DNA of 64,000 bases from Dromaius novaehollandiae. Its lineage: Eukaryota; Chordata; Aves; Casuariiformes; Dromaiidae. The first letter of the stretch is position 1, and the number at the start of each line of letters is the position of its first letter. The position numbers and the translations under genes are program-made. The notes beneath the pieces were generated by a model, which was not told where the DNA came from, searched no databases, and worked only from the letters and a program-made list of their open reading frames with translations. The DNA is taken from contig NC_088132.1 of NCBI RefSeq assembly GCF_036370855.1, positions 59,992,841-60,056,840 of the forward strand, written 5' to 3'. This document shows, in pieces, positions 62,018 through 64,000 of the stretch.

Positions 62018-64000
62018 GAAACTCTGCTTATAAAGGCAAGAGAACTCCCCTTATCTGCAAGGCATGAGGCATTTATCTTCTGAAATTAACGGGAATGGTG
62101 CATAGAAAGTATATATAAGCTCTGTTGCTTAGGAAAAAAAAATAGACATGAAGAACATGACTTGTTCATTTGTAGGCAGAGCTGACAAATGCAAATAAAG
62201 AAACTAGCGCTGGAGAATGGAGATTGAGGGTCCAGTCCCCACCCGCTGATGTCATTGGCAAATGTCCCATAGAGGTTGGAGAGAGTACAGCCAGACACCA
62301 TCCAGCACACTTTGTATCATATTTAACTTTCCCAATTGAATGAGTAACAATGAATGGCTTGAGTCCCTGGTTTAGTCAGCTCTGAGGTAATGTGCAAAAT
62401 TAGCCTGCTCCTCATGCCTGTCCATACATAATTAAAGAACAGCTACATGAAATTCAGTTTCAATGAACAACTCTTTGGGGATTGAATCTACACGACTTAC
62501 CTGGCTAAATGGATGAATCTAGCTATACATCGTGACAGAAACCCTGGATTGCAGCTCTTTACATAACTTCCTGCCATTTATATCAGTGTGAGGTGCATAC
62601 GTATTACTGCTCTAGAGTACTTTGAAACTCTTTCAGATCTTCCACTTGAATCAACAACTAAAGTTGCTCATTGCCTAAAAGAGAACAGGGTCTTAGGTTT
62701 TCAATTTTCAAAGATATTGACCACAAGAAGACCTAGTCTGAAGTTTCTTTTTCATATTGCTTTCACCTACTCTGTTTGCCATCTCTCACTTAAATGGTAT
62801 TTTTGGCAAATAACCATTCTCTCAAGAAACTTCCCAAAACTGTTAATAGAAAATATACTTAAAACTATCACAGACCTCAAATGCTTTGTTTTTCACCTTC
62901 TATGACATTTCAAGCTGATCTTCAATTATAAAATGAGACCAGCACTGAAATAAAATGTTTATTATGTTACTAAGCCAACATAGCACTTTCTAGTCCTACT
63001 TCCAAGTCTTTCAGTCATTTTTATTTATGTTGAAAGAGTTAATATATCTCTAGTAACCCAGTACTGTCAGCTTCTCACCATTCCCTGTCTGCTCAATGTA
63101 GTTCTTAATGCAGAGTTGCAAAAGCAGCATGAATGATGCATCAAATCAGCCAGTCACATCCATATGACATCTTGGTGATTTATTAATATAATTCATAATC
63201 AACATATATTCCTTAGATTTGTTTTCTTTGTAATAGCAGTAGTTAAGCAGGATTCGGGGTGTTCTTTCAGTGAAACTCATTGGGATTTTTTCTGGGAGAG
63301 AAATATAACATCAGACTACTTGATGTAAGTGGAAACTGGATTTTGGAAATGCTCTGAACAATGTGATGAGGTTTATTGGCCATTAGAAATGCTTAGCATT
63401 TGTTTTAGCAGGGAACAGGATGACAACGTGAGAATTGTTCAGGCAGAAACGGATGGAATACAAAGTGTTCTTCCTCACCTCGTGTCATACATAAATTATT
63501 AACATTCCTAAAAATTTCTCTCTCCCTCAATCATCTTGTGTTAATGCAAGAAGACTGATTTTTTTTTCTAATGCCTTCCCTTTATGCAGTCCACAGTAAG
63601 GGACTTAGCTGTCAAAAGGAAGGGATCATGCCAGCAGTTAATTGCAAGTGCAAGAAAGTTTCTTGCTTTGGAGAATGACTCAAGTTCCCCAACCTATTCT
63701 GTATTGCATAATGTTGACTCCAGTACACAACTCAGTACACAATTCAGAAAGTAAAAACTGTGCCCCAATCCTGAACTTCCAAATAAGTTGGAATAAGTTC
63801 CAAACCTTCCCTTCACAAGAAAAAAACCTCGAGGGGAAAGGTTTATTACTGTTTCTTTACTCTCAGAAGACACTTGTGACAAACACTGTCAGAAAGTGCA
63901 TAATTACCCCATGTCATCCCATACATGGATGAGTGCTAACCCAGTACGGCTATCAGTTATTTCAGTTACCGAAGTGACAGATCCACGCAGTTGAACGGAA

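Larger units (their letters stand above)
57861..64000. other. Upstream intergenic DNA, third block
   Basis: No gene recognised. It holds a 28-bp tandem repeat (58403-58480) and an 11-bp hairpin (61992-62017). The longest open frame, 58560-58925 minus (121 codons), overlaps neither and shows no known domain. Nothing else was identified. Confidence 0.75.

Noticed and set aside
1..64000. CRISPR arrays, operons, phage or plasmid modules
   Set aside because: The window is intron-rich vertebrate DNA with CR1 LINEs. No regularly spaced repeats or prokaryotic gene organisation are present.

Overview
The window is vertebrate nuclear DNA, almost certainly from a bird. It contains several CR1 LINE fragments of avian type with the typical 3' end, a large CpG island, and mostly AT-rich non-coding sequence. 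The only recognisable gene is the 5' half of PIK3R1, which encodes the p85-alpha regulatory subunit of class IA PI3-kinase. It lies on the minus strand. I saw no bacterial, plasmid or viral gene set, no tRNA or rRNA gene and no CRISPR array.

PIK3R1 layout, right to left: a CpG-island promoter at about 35.8-37.2 kb with a probable non-coding exon 1 ending at 36339; intron 1 (4.4 kb); exon 2 (31915-31161), with a 421-nt untranslated part full of upstream ORFs and then 334 nt of coding sequence for residues 1-111 (SH3 domain and first proline-rich motif); intron 2 (29 kb); exon 3 (2181-2089, 93 nt); intron 3 (1.7 kb); exon 4 (349-275, 75 nt). Exons 3 and 4 encode the start of the BH (RhoGAP-like) domain. 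Coding lengths 334/93/75 and their phases match the known human gene structure. The gene continues off the left edge.

Intron 2 holds an unexpected mobile element at 16161-17735. It is a fold-back, internally deleted DNA transposon of the pogo/Tigger type with intact 13-bp termini, flanking TA dinucleotides and transposase remnants in both arms. It looks very close to the Tigger1 family known from mammals, which is odd in a bird. Intron 2 also holds an old CR1 reverse-transcriptase fragment, an AAAAG microsatellite, GC-rich patches and two CTCF-like motifs.

The region right of the CpG island (37.2-64 kb) is upstream intergenic DNA. It holds CR1 fragments, microsatellites, a 28-bp tandem repeat and traces of ancient amniote-wide repeats, but no gene I recognise. 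The most interesting observations are the fold-back Tigger-like element, the uORF-dense PIK3R1 leader including a coding-like frame, the loss of the BH-domain arginine at position 151, and a 25-bp tandem duplication on the exon-4 donor site.
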